Assembly (NCBI GenBank): GCA_023091665.1
Contig: JALJCQ010000023.1
Coordinates: forward strand, 1,116,001 to 1,180,000
From: Pythium myriotylum
Taxonomy: Eukaryota; Oomycota; Peronosporomycetes; Pythiales; Pythiaceae
DNA: 64,000 bases
Direction of reading: 5' to 3'
Below the pieces are notes generated by a model, which saw only the letters and a program-made list of their open reading frames with translations, was not told the DNA's origin and did not search any database. Positions 42,250-53,828 of the stretch are shown one piece after another. The position numbers and the translations under genes were made by a program. The stretch's first letter is position 1; every line of letters begins with the position of its first letter.

Positions 42250-44952
42250 ATGCACCCGATGCGCCCGAGCGCTCCAGCGAGCGGCGCCACGACCACCGCG
42301 TACGCGCGCGCGACGCCCGAGACGGACTTGGCGTCGCCGTCGTTCGACGCGAAGCAGTTCCTGGCGGTGACCCATGCGGTGAGGAGCGGCGTGATCGTCA
42401 TCGCGGGACAGAGGATGGGCATCTGGAGAGGCCTGACCAATCTCGCTGCTTGGCCTGTTACATCAGACCACCAGCTTCTCGAGTTTACAGAGAGAGCTCG
42501 ATGAGCTCAAGCGCACGACCTCGCACAAGACCGAGCAGCTCAAGGCACTCGTGAGCGCGCATTTCGACCAGTATCTCTCGTGCCATGAGGCCGTCCATGC
42601 GCTGGCGGACGATATCAAGGCCCACCAGAAAGACACGGACGTGCTCGTGGCGGACATGAAGACGCTCAAGCACGTGACGGACAGCACGCTTTCGGTGATG
42701 CTCCAGAGGGCCAAGGAACAGCGCCGAATCCGAAACACGATCGCCGTGCTCAACCGATTCCGTCCGATCTTTGAGATCACAACCAAGATGAAAGCCAGTC
42801 TCCAGAGCAAGGACTACGAGAAACTCGCCGAAGACTACTGCCGACTCAAGATGCACCAGAATAAGGCCAACATCGCCGCGCTTCAACCGGTACTCGCGGC
42901 CGCACATGAGATCGCGAAGAAGGCGAACGGCGAGCTCCTCAAACACTTTGACGACGTTTCGTTGTCTGTGAAAGATCAGAAGCGAGCGATCACAGTGATC
43001 GAGGCAATTGGGATTACAGAGAAACCCACGCTCACGTGTTTGCTCAAGCAGTTCAGCTTCTTAGAGGCGAAACTCGCCGTGCTCCAGCAAAGCGACAGCT
43101 GCGACCCGACGAATGTGGTGTACGGGAGTGCGTCAGTGATCTATCGATTCCGCAGCGGACTGTGGGGGTTTATCTGCGACCTCTTCAAGACACCGACCGC
43201 AGGTCCAAATACCAATTCCTCTTCTCAGGGAATCACGTCTGCCGAGGCTGAGTCGATCCAACAGAAAGCCTGGGCCATCCTCTCCAAAGCGACTGAATTA
43301 ATTGAGCGCAATGCCTCGCCGCCCAGTGCTGCCGTGTTAAAGCAGCTGAACGACACTTTCCGAGAGCTCAACAGTCTGAAGAAATGCACGAATGCCAACC
43401 AGCTCAATACCAACATCCAACAGCTCAAGAGCTCCTTCTGCGAGAAGTTCCGCATCAAGATTGTGCTTCAGTTCATCCAACAGTCATGTGCAAAGCACGG
43501 TGAGGAGCTCATGAATGAATACTTTGAGCCATTGATCACTGCCCAGTCGCTCGGAACGGAACTGAGTATCACTGCTGCTGCGAGCGACGATTCGCCACTG
43601 CCAACTCCGGTTGTGCCCCCTACGAAAGTCTCACGATTGATCACGGAGGCCAGCAGCGTGTTCGACGAGATCCGCAACACGTCGATGGTATCGTCCGAGT
43701 CCAAGGTGCGGCTCTCGCGTGCTACAGTGTTGACGGTGTGCTGTCAAGATGTCATGAGTCGGTGGGGCTATCTGTGGAAAAGCGTGGGTGGCATACTGCT
43801 GACCATGGTGGAAGGGAACGAAAGCAGCGACGGGGGCATCAATTCGAAGACGTTCCGCAGCGTGCTCGCGAAAGAGTTGAAACACCAACTGCACACAATG
43901 CTGTCGTCTCTCCTCACTACCCTATTGGATAAGTTTGCCAGCGCGGTGACGCCTCCGACGACCATGGCGTCCATCACCGGGTCAATGCGCAACCGAGACG
44001 GCCCTGGCGTCTGCGCTGTGTTCGCCATCGTGGCCAACTGCATCGAGCTCCGAGAGAACCACCTCTCGACAGTGGACAAGTGGCTCTATCAGCTCTCGGA
44101 CACGAGTGCTACTAACTCCAGTGCTCCGTCCGCTGAGATCCGCCAAATGCTCATCGACATCGAGGCCAAGTGCGTGGCCAAGTACGTCACGATGCACTCG
44201 GAGCCACTGCTGCGCATTCTCCGAGCCGGCTCCGCCGAAGAAGCGCAGCAAAGCCGCGCGTCTCTCAGCGCAATGGCGTTGCCGTCGTCTGGCAGTGGCC
44301 CAGCGTCTCGCACCGAGTCGCTACGTGTCGATTCACGCACAGTGTCCTCATCGACCATCGAGTTTGGGATCCCAGCTGCTCCTCCCTCGCCGATGGCCGT
44401 TGCCTCTGCCGTGAACGTCCAGAACAGTATCCCTCAAGATTCGAGACAATACGTATTCAACGTGCTACTCCAGCTCATCACGCTGCGTAGCGAGATTGAG
44501 ACGAGCCTCGGCCATTTCGCTTGCTGCCAAGAGTATGGACGCTCCGTGAGCACGCAACTGACGGCGCTGCTCGGCCGCTACCTACAGGAAGCCGTCCTCG
44601 AACTAGAGAAGAACCCGGAGCCATCCGAGTGGAAGCGGATCCATGTGAGTCCCACAGTCGCCTGCTCTCGGTGGGCTGCTCTTTCTGACTTCGCTTCGCT
44701 ATGTCGTATACGTATATACGTTCGTCGACGCTTCAGCTGCTCGTGGAGATCCGGTTCTTCCTCTTCGCTCTTCGCGACCACCTCTTGGAAGAGACCAAGA
44801 TGGCGCTCATTGGTAGTGAGAAAGTGCTCGAGACGGCCAAGCCGAGCGACAAGGTCGCGGCGGCGCAGCTCCACTTGCTCGCGCAGCTCAAGCGCCAGAC
44901 CAAGCTCTATCTGCTCGCGTTGCAGCGCAGCTCGTCTACTGAAAGATGTTAA
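42250..44952 (+). CDS. SEC5: Exocyst complex component SEC5 (EXOC2)
   Basis: Three exons: 42250-42378, 42467-44644, 44737-44952; phases close to 840 residues. The N-terminal block FDAKQFLAVTHA, spliced to SSLQRELDELKRTTSHKTEQ, and LVSAHFDQYLSCHEAVHALA match the start of SEC5, where a coiled coil is followed by long helical bundles. The rest is helical with Ser-rich linkers. Exocyst tethers secretory vesicles at the plasma membrane, important for polarised tip growth. The frame of exon 2 runs on past the splice site to about 45259, but exon 3 (LLVEIRFFLFALRDHLLEET) gives the better protein. At 840 residues it is slightly shorter than animal SEC5. Confidence 0.8.
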
Positions 44953-46392
44953 TGCACCGCCGCGTCGGTGTTCTGAGCGCGAGGGCCACAGCGGACTCGA
45001 ACGGCGTGGCCAAGGCGGCGTGGAGCTTTGTCAAATCTTCGCACTTGGAGCTCTTTGGCCGTGTCATCATCCTCGTCAAAATCACCATTTTCGCTCGGAA
45101 AACACTGTTTTGGGCCAAAATAATGGTGACCGCAAACACGATAAAATGGAGACTGCGTTTAGGGTCCAAAATGGTCATTATTTCCAAACTGAATTCCAAA
45201 ACCGCGTTTCCAAAAGGACAGTGTTACTGCCCAGGACTTCCAAAACACTAACAATCTAAGACTTGAGCAGGATGTGTCCATGTCTGACCAAACCAGGCAA
45301 ACTCGATGAAATTTATGGAAAGATTGATCAGTTTTCAAACAAGTAGAGAAATGTTTTTTTTTGAAAACAAGAGGACGTGGTCGAAAGATTTCATGCAGTC
45401 GAGTAGTATGGAGAATCACTTATGAATCGCACTCAATTCAACTTCTACTTGAACGATTCATTTGTCAATTCATTAGAGTGACTTCTCTCAAGTCACTTGC
45501 AAAGGAGGACCAACGCCGAGTCCAAGGACGACCGGGCACTGCCGCGCCGCACCCAGCCCACCCAAGATCGTGACCCTGCAGCCACAGCGATGCGGCGTCG
45601 TCGCGCCGTCCAGAGCCTTGAAAGGCGCACGTGCTGGTGGTAGTCCCGGCGGCGTCGGCCCGCCCAAAGTTTCGCAAGTAGCGCGCGTTAGAAGCCGTCG
45701 CGGCGATGTTGATGGTGCCACGAACACCGTCTGTTCACGCCGTTTCTATTCGCTGATCTTTGCGACACAACCCTGCTGCGGCTACGAGGCGCAGGAAGTG
45801 TGCCTACCTCACTTGTGTGAAGCGCACCGCCTGCGCCGGCCTTGTCAGCCTTTGCCAGCTTCTGCGTTGCGCCGGATGGTGAGGAACGGTACGTGTGCTG
45901 ATTTAGCACAGATACTTAAGTTCTAATGTCCCTATAGTGTAGGAGGAACCCTATCCTCGATGCAATAGCATGCTCGTCTAAGCAGCGAGCAAATGGCACG
46001 GTCAGCGAAACTCTGTAGGGTTTGTACCCCATTCCGCTCTCAGCTCAGCGCGTTGATGTGACTAATGGTGTGTTCAGTGGATTATGCAGGGGGGATGGGC
46101 CAGCCATGCAGCTTGTTGAGGTGTAACGAAGTCTCATCGTCGGGTCCCGGTTCGGTCCTGGCCAGTCCTGGATTCGTCATGGACAACGTGGTCGATATTT
46201 TGCTGTCCATCTATGTGAGCTAATGCGATTGGTCTCACAATCACGAGTAGCATCCGACATGAAAAGGATGAGATCGGCTTCTGTCTAATTTGGTGTGTTG
46301 ATACGAGTGACAACCATTAAGACGTCTCATTAAATGCAAAGGTGTAACAAGGCTCAAACAGTGTAGATTTGTGGACTTATCAACCATATCTG
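44953..46392. other. Intergenic; no gene recognised
   Basis: 1.4 kb. A plus-strand frame at 45570-45926 ends Cys-rich but matches no domain I know. Scattered TGTAAC...-like starts near 46122 and 46341 recall the LTR end of gypsy-2 but are not followed by LTR sequence. Confidence 0.4.
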
Positions 46393-49300
46393 TCAGTCCT
46401 GCTTGATCTTAGTTCCACGTAACACAAAGTGGAGTAGCTCGAGGCGTCGTGTCGTCAAACCTGCCGCAGACACGTCCTTGGAGAGGGATGAATCGACCCT
46501 CCACCAGAATTTGAGACATACAAAGAGCCCACAGCTATGCCCATCTTGCTGCACAGGTGTCTTGACGTCGACGGCTGTAAACCCAGAGAACGGCGAGTCT
46601 TCTTCGTCTATCAAGTTCATGGCAAACTCACTCAGGTGCTTGTGGACGTTCCGTAGGTTCAGCGAGTCATAGAATAACACCTCCTTCCTCTCGATGTCTA
46701 TATAGACGCCCGCCCAATGAAAATTGCCGAAGTTCACTGGAATAATGATGAGCGAAACGCCTTCTCCAAGCGTTAGACTTGGAATCAACATGGCCGCAGT
46801 CGGAAGGAACTGCTTCTTTAGCCGACCATCAGCCCAGGTCTTGGCGTGCCTCACCAAGTCGCCACACCGGACATGGCTATGTGCGTTCGACAAACGCTCG
46901 CAGAACGCTTGGATCACACCGTCGTTGAGCCACGCTGGGGGCTGCAATCAGTACAACGAGGCGTAGGTGTAGTCTGGCATCTGTCGAAGTCCTGGTATGA
47001 GCGTCTTCGGATACGTGGCTGCGAACTCGTCCGCGATTGAGATGGTCTTACTTTGAAGAGCAGCTGGAACCTTGGAGGCGACAGCCTGCTTCAGCCACAC
47101 CACGAACTTCTCACCGCTCTCACACATGTTTTGTATACTCTCGACGATGCGCATGATCTCGATCTGGAGTCGCGAATAGATCCCCAGCTGTGGAATAGAG
47201 ACAACCTCTACTCCTGTGATATTAGTGGATTGGAAGTGGCGGGGCGATCGTCTAGTGCCTGGCTCAGTGGCAGCAGAGGACTGGCGAGAAGATCGCCTGG
47301 AACCCGGTTCCGTAGAAGCAGCTGTAGATGACTGACGAGATGACCGCCTCGAGCTGGACTCTGATAGGGTATCGACAGATATCGCCTCTGAGTAAGCGTT
47401 TCTTGAAGGGAACTTCTCGACACACGCAGCGAGCAGCTTGGGGGGCAAGATGAAGAAAATGTCCTGGTTCAACGTCGGATTGGGGAGGCGCATGTACTTG
47501 ACACCGCGTGGCTTCACTTCATGGTGCCGCTCGTGAATGCCGGAGAGTCGTTGCTTCGTTTCAGCCAAAGATGGCTTCTCGTCCTCAAGAGATGCAACGA
47601 TCTGGTCCATCGTGACCTCTCCGCGAAGAAGTCGGTCACGCTCGAAGGCATTAAACCGAACTCGGTCTTGCCGCTGTTGCGCGACCTCAGCAGCCTTGTT
47701 TTTCTTGGGGCGACCCGTTTTTTTCGCTTTCTGGTTCACCTTGATACGGCATCGTGTGTCACTGTCCCCCGAAGCACTGTCATTGCCAGAATTGCCATGT
47801 ATCGTCGGCGAGAGTACCCTGTCCACGTCCTTTTCGCCGGACACAACCTTTGAACCGCGTCTCGATGCCCTGTCTTCGTCATCATCGTTTTAGTCAGTAT
47901 ACCAGGATTGCAACAGGATCACTCCCAGGATCCGCACAGGATCATACTCACCTTGACCAGAATTCTGTTCTTCGTCATTACACACGTCGTTGCACACCAG
48001 TGCAACGGGTTTGGGGATGTGCAGGATATCAAGACATGGTGCTGGAACGTCTCCGACCTCTACCGAATACAGACTATTCGCCTGCGAGAGCTGAAATGGC
48101 TCCAGCGACGTGGATCTCGGAGACTCTGCATGGCCAGCCTCAGTGACAACTCCAACACGCTTCCGCTCCCGCACGTTCCTGAACTGGGCAAGGAGAAACT
48201 CGACGAAAGAGCGGAATTCTTGAGGATCGTCAATATCGGAGAGCTCACTGCAGATAGGCCGGAGCACTCGCATAGCCTCATTAAACCGCGCTTGAGGTGT
48301 AGATAGGTCTGCATTCCGCAAAACGACATCCACTGGACTGCTGATAGTGATGCCGCGATTGAACGTGAATGTCTGCACTGGTACTGGGACGGCTGCTGCT
48401 CTTTGCCAGCTAGACACACATGGCAAACTCAGTATAGACAGTCCATGGTTCAGTCCTGGACGGAACTTACCGCACATCAATAGCCTTCAGAGGGATGACT
48501 CGTTGGTCGTTTGACCGACGCCACGCCATTGCGTGCCGACACGGAAGTCGCATGGTCTTGGAGAACTTGCAGTCACATGTCCAGTCCAAAGTGTCGACCA
48601 CATGATCACGGCGTTTACCTTTCACCACAACAAAGTGGTCTTCTACGGAATGGTCGAAAGTGTAGTCTTCGACTTTATTCAATGCAGCCGTGTACTGGGC
48701 GAGAACTGCCTCGGCGACAAAGGATGTTGAGCATAGGAGCACGCCTTCCATTTCTTCGTCGTAGTTGGCGTTGTGATAGCGCCCAACACGCATAGTCGCG
48801 AACTGGTAGTCCTTCTCACAACGTCTTGCCGAACTGAGTAGGGCTCGAAAGCAGTCGGTCAGACTGCTGTTCTCGTTGACCCCTTCCTTAAATTTTCCAA
48901 ACCAGCTCTCAAGCCGGTTGTTTGTGTGGTTCTGAAAGTGGGGAAGCTTCGAACGCAGGTACATAACCCACATTTCTGGGCACGAGAACCAGTTGTCATG
49001 GACATAGTCGGCAAAAGCCGAAAATGAGAGGCGCTGGCAACTGAGTAGATACGCGGCTCGATTGTTCGCATATTCGGTCTCGGTCGGGGAGTAGACGAGG
49101 TTGTGACAAAGGTGATCGACGGTGTTGTAGTCACCCTTCGTCAACTTCCCAAACTCAGGCTTGTGTGCCGCAAGCTGCAGGTACTTCACAACGTGGAAGT
49201 GGCAGAGCAAAATTTGTACCTCGTCCTTGAACATTCGGCTCAGGACTCGGACTTCATTGAGGTCCTTGTCCACAACGATCACCCGAACGAGCTTCCACGC

Positions 49301-50823
49301 GTCTGGGTTGGTGTGTTGGAGATGGAGAATTGCACGTTCCATGTGCCAATCACCATTGGTTTCCAACAAGGACTGTTGAACGACTTGACCAGCGCCATAC
49401 TCATCCATGACCATAAAAGTGCACAACTGGTAGTTGAATCTGGCACAAAACATTCGATTAGTTTCGAATCCTGCTCAAATCCTAGAAGAATCCTGTACCC
49501 GACTTGGTCTCACCTGTTGGTCTTGTGTGTGCAATCCACAAGCATTAGCTCACCAAAGCGAGCAAACATGTTGCGCATATGTAGCGTAGTCACCGAAATC
49601 ACGCCCGTCTCGCCGCGTTCGGTCTCATCAACTGTGAGCGCGCCGTCAGGGTTCTCTTTCACGAACGTAGCAATAGCGTCCGCGAGTGCATCGTCTTCAT
49701 CGCGATGTGACGCACGAGCTTAGTGAGCACTGACGAAATTGTCGATATCGCTTTTGAACACATTCTGGCCCATGTCGAGCATGCGGTCGTATATCACGGC
49801 GCGTCGGACCCCATCCGTCACCATCTCTTTAGCGCGAGCGGCTGCAGCTGGGTCCTGTATACCCCTCGCAACTGGGTGCGTCCCGTAACTGTGCTCCCCA
49901 ACCGCATGGTTGTGGAATAACACAGACGGTATCACCTTTAGCAGCCATTCGCCCGTCTTGGAGTGGGTCCATTGGACCCGAAACCGAAAGGGACACTTGG
50001 TAAATCGGATGAATCGTCGCGGGCGCTTGCCAGACCCGCGATTCTTGGGCTTCGGGCCGTGCGTACACTTGTAGACACGAGAGAACGGGCTGAGATGAAG
50101 AGGGATGATGTCGGCTGGCGTCGTCTTCTTTATCTTGGCCAGGCGCCGATTCTTCTCTTCAGCCTTCATTACTTCGAAGACCACAATTACTTGATGAGTC
50201 ACCGAGGAATATTCCGCCAGGTACTCCTTGAACGAGTCCCAATCGCGGTGGAAGACGGCGGGGGCAGGGACACGGACTGGCTCCACCGACAACTCAACAA
50301 GGAGTTCTTGAGGATTGCGACCCTCTTCATTGCAGCCGTCTTCGTCGCTCGACGCCTCCTCGTCTTGATCCTCTGCATCCTCTTCTTCGTCGGCTTTCTT
50401 TTCGTCACTGTCACCATCTTCTTCCTCGGCGTCAGCGCCTTCCGAATCGCTGTAGCCCTGATCCTGGTTTTCGCCCTGTTTGTCAGCGCGACTTCCAACG
50501 CGTTCCTCTTCATGCGGCGAAACGCGGCGCTTACGACCACGCTCACGAATAGCACGAGAGGCAGAGCGCGTTCGGGGGCCCCCAGACAATCCGGCTGATT
50601 CAGCGGCGGATGTAGATGCGCCAACTCGCGGCGAGACACGACGAACAAACGCCTCCTCCATTTCAATGCGCGCCAGCTGCCAAGGGGTTGGCGGCTGGTT
50701 TTGGAGGGCCTCAATGCGCGGACTACGGCGAGATGGAGTGGTTGGAGACCGATCCTGGCCAGCCTGTGCCGAATCAGCCGTACCAGGCGCACGGATGGGC
50801 TCAACGTGCCCAAAAGCCTCCAT
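46393..50823 (-). pseudogene. MULE transposase fused to a Ulp1-type cysteine protease, two in-frame stops
   Basis: Minus-strand exons 50823-49514, 49439-48471, 48409-47952, 47873-46393, with GT–AG joints and all phases closed: 1,406 codons. N-terminal disordered, acidic region; a FAR1-like CCHH zinc-binding segment (YKCTHG, KCPFRFRVQW, LFHNHAVGEH); MULE core with LMLVDCTHKTN, IVVDKDLNEV and an Asn-Arg-Leu-Glu block (NNRLESWF); SWIM zinc finger CDCKFSKTMRLPCRH; a linker with Ser/Arg repeats; and a C-terminal C48 protease with FHWAGVYID, YDSLN and QQDGHSCGLFVC. Ulp1 proteases remove SUMO. A TAA at 49720-49722 and a TGA at 46948-46950 break the frame; everything else is open. Mutator elements with Ulp1-like genes are known in plants; the terminal repeats were not found here. 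Confidence 0.85.
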
Positions 50824-51480
50824 TCTACACAACCAGGACGTGAGCAACGCTGGCCAGGATTTCCACGCAACGCAAGGACCGTACCGCGAGAGTTCCTGTG
50901 GGCGCCGGTGAACACGCGCCGACGTAGTCCGGGGGGGCCTTGTTCGGAGGGATCGATGAAGTGATCTAGCCGACTGTGGGCCCACAGCACTCGATTCTTT
51001 CCAGATTATGAGGCCTAAACAACCGTCAAACCTGCACAACGACCTTTCGCGCACCTGTCGCTTCGATCAGAAGCATCACCAAGCCGGAATTATCCAGTCC
51101 AATATCGCCTCAATATCACGACTAATACTGTGTGACCTTTTGCGATATAGTCGCGGGGACGTGGTAGTTTTCGGAAACGGTTCTAAGAGGAATTTTACAC
51201 CTTTTTTTCTTTCTTTTCGTCCTGGAAAAATCCTGGCTTGGGACGCAGGCCCAACATAGTTTTCCTTGTGGTTAGGTTAAAAGAAATCCTGTGCAGAAGT
51301 GTTGCTCTTTCCAAAATGATGGCTTTGCAAAATCGTGATTTTCGACGACAGTAGAATCTTAGGGTGAGTTTTGATGGGCTTGATCATGCGTACGCTAGAT
51401 AGAACTTTGCTGCAATCCACAAAGCCGTTGATCCGACGAATACGCCTAATCATCTGGCTATTAATCATGTATTCGTGAAC
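50824..51480. other. Intergenic between two accessory pseudogenes
   Basis: The MULE frame is open a little further upstream, to about 51054. Beyond that nothing coding is seen, apart from a possible tail of the Crinkler-type pseudogene near 51400-51480. Confidence 0.4.
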
Positions 51481-51489
51481 GCCACGAGA

Positions 51490-52905
51490 TCACTCGCAAA
51501 ACGGAATCCCTTCTTTGCAACATTAGATGCGAGTGGTCTTGTGAGCTGCAACTTTTTCTTCTCTGCCTTTATCTTGTCAATCACCGAATCCTTTCTTGAG
51601 CACTTTGGTGGTCCGCAGAGCTGAAATGCTCGAGTAATGCGCAGATATCATTGCGATACAAATGAAACACAATGTGCTTCATCTGATCTGTGAATACGTT
51701 GCGCTCGAAAAGCCGAACCTGGTCCTTCAACTGGTTGAGATTGTCGGGAACGTCTTTCTTCACTAGTTGTACCAATTCATCAAACGCTTGGGATGATGAA
51801 AACAAGAATCGTGGTTTGCCCCCAACAAGACTGTACCTCCGTAACCACTCGTCTTGGTCATCAAATGAATCGCATCAGCGAACCTCTGGCAGTCGTCTTT
51901 GGTCCATGGATTCATATACACCTTAAAGCAAACCGACTTGACAAACTGGTTGAAATTTTTAGTGCGCGGACTGGCGAACAGAAACGCACGCTAGAAGTCA
52001 CTAAGCCACAAAGCTTCACCGGCTTCATTCCCATCAAACAACCCAGCGTAGGTTCTCCCAGCACACGGCGTTCGCGAGCACTCGTAACCATCCGCGCCCC
52101 AAGTGAAGTAGATCACGTTATCGCCAAGCGATCAGTAGGCCACATCCTGTCGCTCCGCCATGAACAGCAGCAGCAAGAACACCCCGAATACCGACTTCCC
52201 AATCCCAGGACTGCCAACCACAAGAATTCTGCGGAGCGATCGATCAGATCTGAATCGCTGCTGGATGATATCGTGCAGGTCCCAATACTCCTGTCTGATG
52301 TACAAGCCATCTGGAGTTGATGTACCAAAGATTGCCTTCGGAGTAACCAATACTGTTCCCACATCTGCATCTTTGAGTTTCTTTGCAATGGTGACGAAAT
52401 CCTTCAACTGCCGAGGATCGTCGGTTTCCGTCTGCTGTCTTTTTGTGTCTGGCACCAAACGCGTTGGCTCCTGCGTCGGCACTTCCACGATGAGCGCACA
52501 ATCTTCATCAGTTCGGAAATCATCCACTGAGGCCGATGCTTTCAATGGCTGACCGCCCTCGCCATCATAGACTGATCTGCTGCCGTAGACTCGCAGGTTA
52601 GCTGCGATCATATGTGAAGGAAGAGCACGCAAAACTTTGGTAAAAACTGCATCTCGGAATCGAACCACGCTTGTACGCTCAGGCAAATCAGTCACCGCGT
52701 CAACCCAAGTATTTGGAAGTGGGAGTCGAGTTGCCGCATCCACCAACTGAAAATACACGTCGCGTATCATCCCTTCTTTCCTGCCGTGATGCATGCTCTT
52801 GTCTTTTGCCGACGGCACAACTTGCCGCTTCCTCCGAGAACAAATCCCGAATAACCTCATTTGAGGTTTCATGTGAGGTCTCACCTGATCAAAGACATGA
52901 TGCAC
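51490..52905 (-). pseudogene. Crinkler/RHS-type P-loop protein, degenerate
   Basis: Minus strand. The N-terminal part (52800-52450) has the repeated oomycete module beginning RDVYFQLVDAATRLPLP, with VVRFRDAVFTKVL and an IVEVP end. A linker leads to a P-loop ATPase with Walker A VVGSPGIGKSVFG (about 52195). The C-terminal part continues in the same frame through a TGA (52132-52134) and a TAG (51991-51993), then shifts frame near 51790. This layout (header, P-loop, C-terminal region) is that of Crinkler-RHS-type proteins, which oomycetes secrete or use in conflicts. No classical LFLAK header or signal peptide is seen. The stops and frame change mark it as inactive. Confidence 0.68.
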
Positions 52906-53828
52906 TCCACAACAACATCAATCTGGTGAATCCATATCTGCTCGCGTTGCAACGCAGCTCTTGCTGGCGCATCAGAGAGAGCTCTTGCCTTGATTAAAAG
53001 TGCCGGGTAGGAGTGGCTGCGCCGCGCACGGTCCGGGTTTGTACTGCCCCGTAGCGTGTGCGATGGGTTGCTCACTGAACTCCATGGATAGCGCGTCCTT
53101 CGGAGACTGGCCGGCGTAGAAGACCTTGCCGGCACCAAAGGTATGGCCTGAGAGCTACCGCGCGGACTCGACGACAGCCTGCGGTATGGACAACGATCAC
53201 GCCAGTCTCGAGGAACGCCTCATCGACGCACATGTCGCCGGAGCCACTCGCAGTGACGGAGACTTGAACGCTGCGTCCAGCCGCGCGCTCGTTGCGACGA
53301 TGTCCCGACCGCCCGACTAGTAGAACGCGCCCGAAGAAGACGAAGCCGTGGTAGCTGTCGCAGTAGGCAGGTACATCCTCTGTAGCGCCAACGTGCGCCA
53401 GAGAGTCCGGGCACTTGCGTCCGACTGCATCTCGGAGGCCATCGACGCACAGCTGCCACGTCGAGACGCACGAGCGAGCCGCGGGCCACGCTTCCGCATC
53501 TCCTCTTCCTCATCCATCGACTCGGTCAACCATCCTCACGGGAGGATCGTTCCAATCGTCAGGCAAAGATCTCTCTCTTCAACAATTCGATCCAGGTCAT
53601 CCCTCCTCTCCGACTCCGAGGTGGCGAAAGCCGATAGGCTGGACGACGTCTGCCCGCGCGCCAATCAGCCCATGCGTCGGCGTCATCGGCGGGTTGCAGT
53701 TCGTAAAAACCCATGGCGTAAAAAGTAAAAAAACCTTCAATGTTGGTTTCTTCTTCCAATCTTCGTGCAGAATGATGGTCGCTTCCCCCTTCCACTTTCC
53801 GTCGCCTCACTCGCCAAAGAGAAGGAAG
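52906..53828. other. Intergenic; a short copy of SEC5 coding sequence and unclear frames
   Basis: 52935-52960 matches 44908-44933 of SEC5 exon 3 in 25 of 26 bases. Minus-strand frames around 53220-53530 are Arg/Ser-rich with no recognisable domain. No gene is supported. Confidence 0.4.

Noticed and set aside
44645..45259. Extension of the SEC5 exon 2 frame past the splice site
   Set aside because: Reads Ser/Arg-rich sequence unlike SEC5; the GT–AG splice to 44737 gives a helical SEC5-like end instead.
45570..45926. 118-codon frame with a Cys-rich end
   Set aside because: Cys spacing fits no zinc-finger family I know and there is no supporting context.
46122..46375. TGTAAC-type starts resembling the gypsy-2 LTR end
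   Set aside because: Similarity stops after about 10 bases; no TATA region, partner copy or target duplication.
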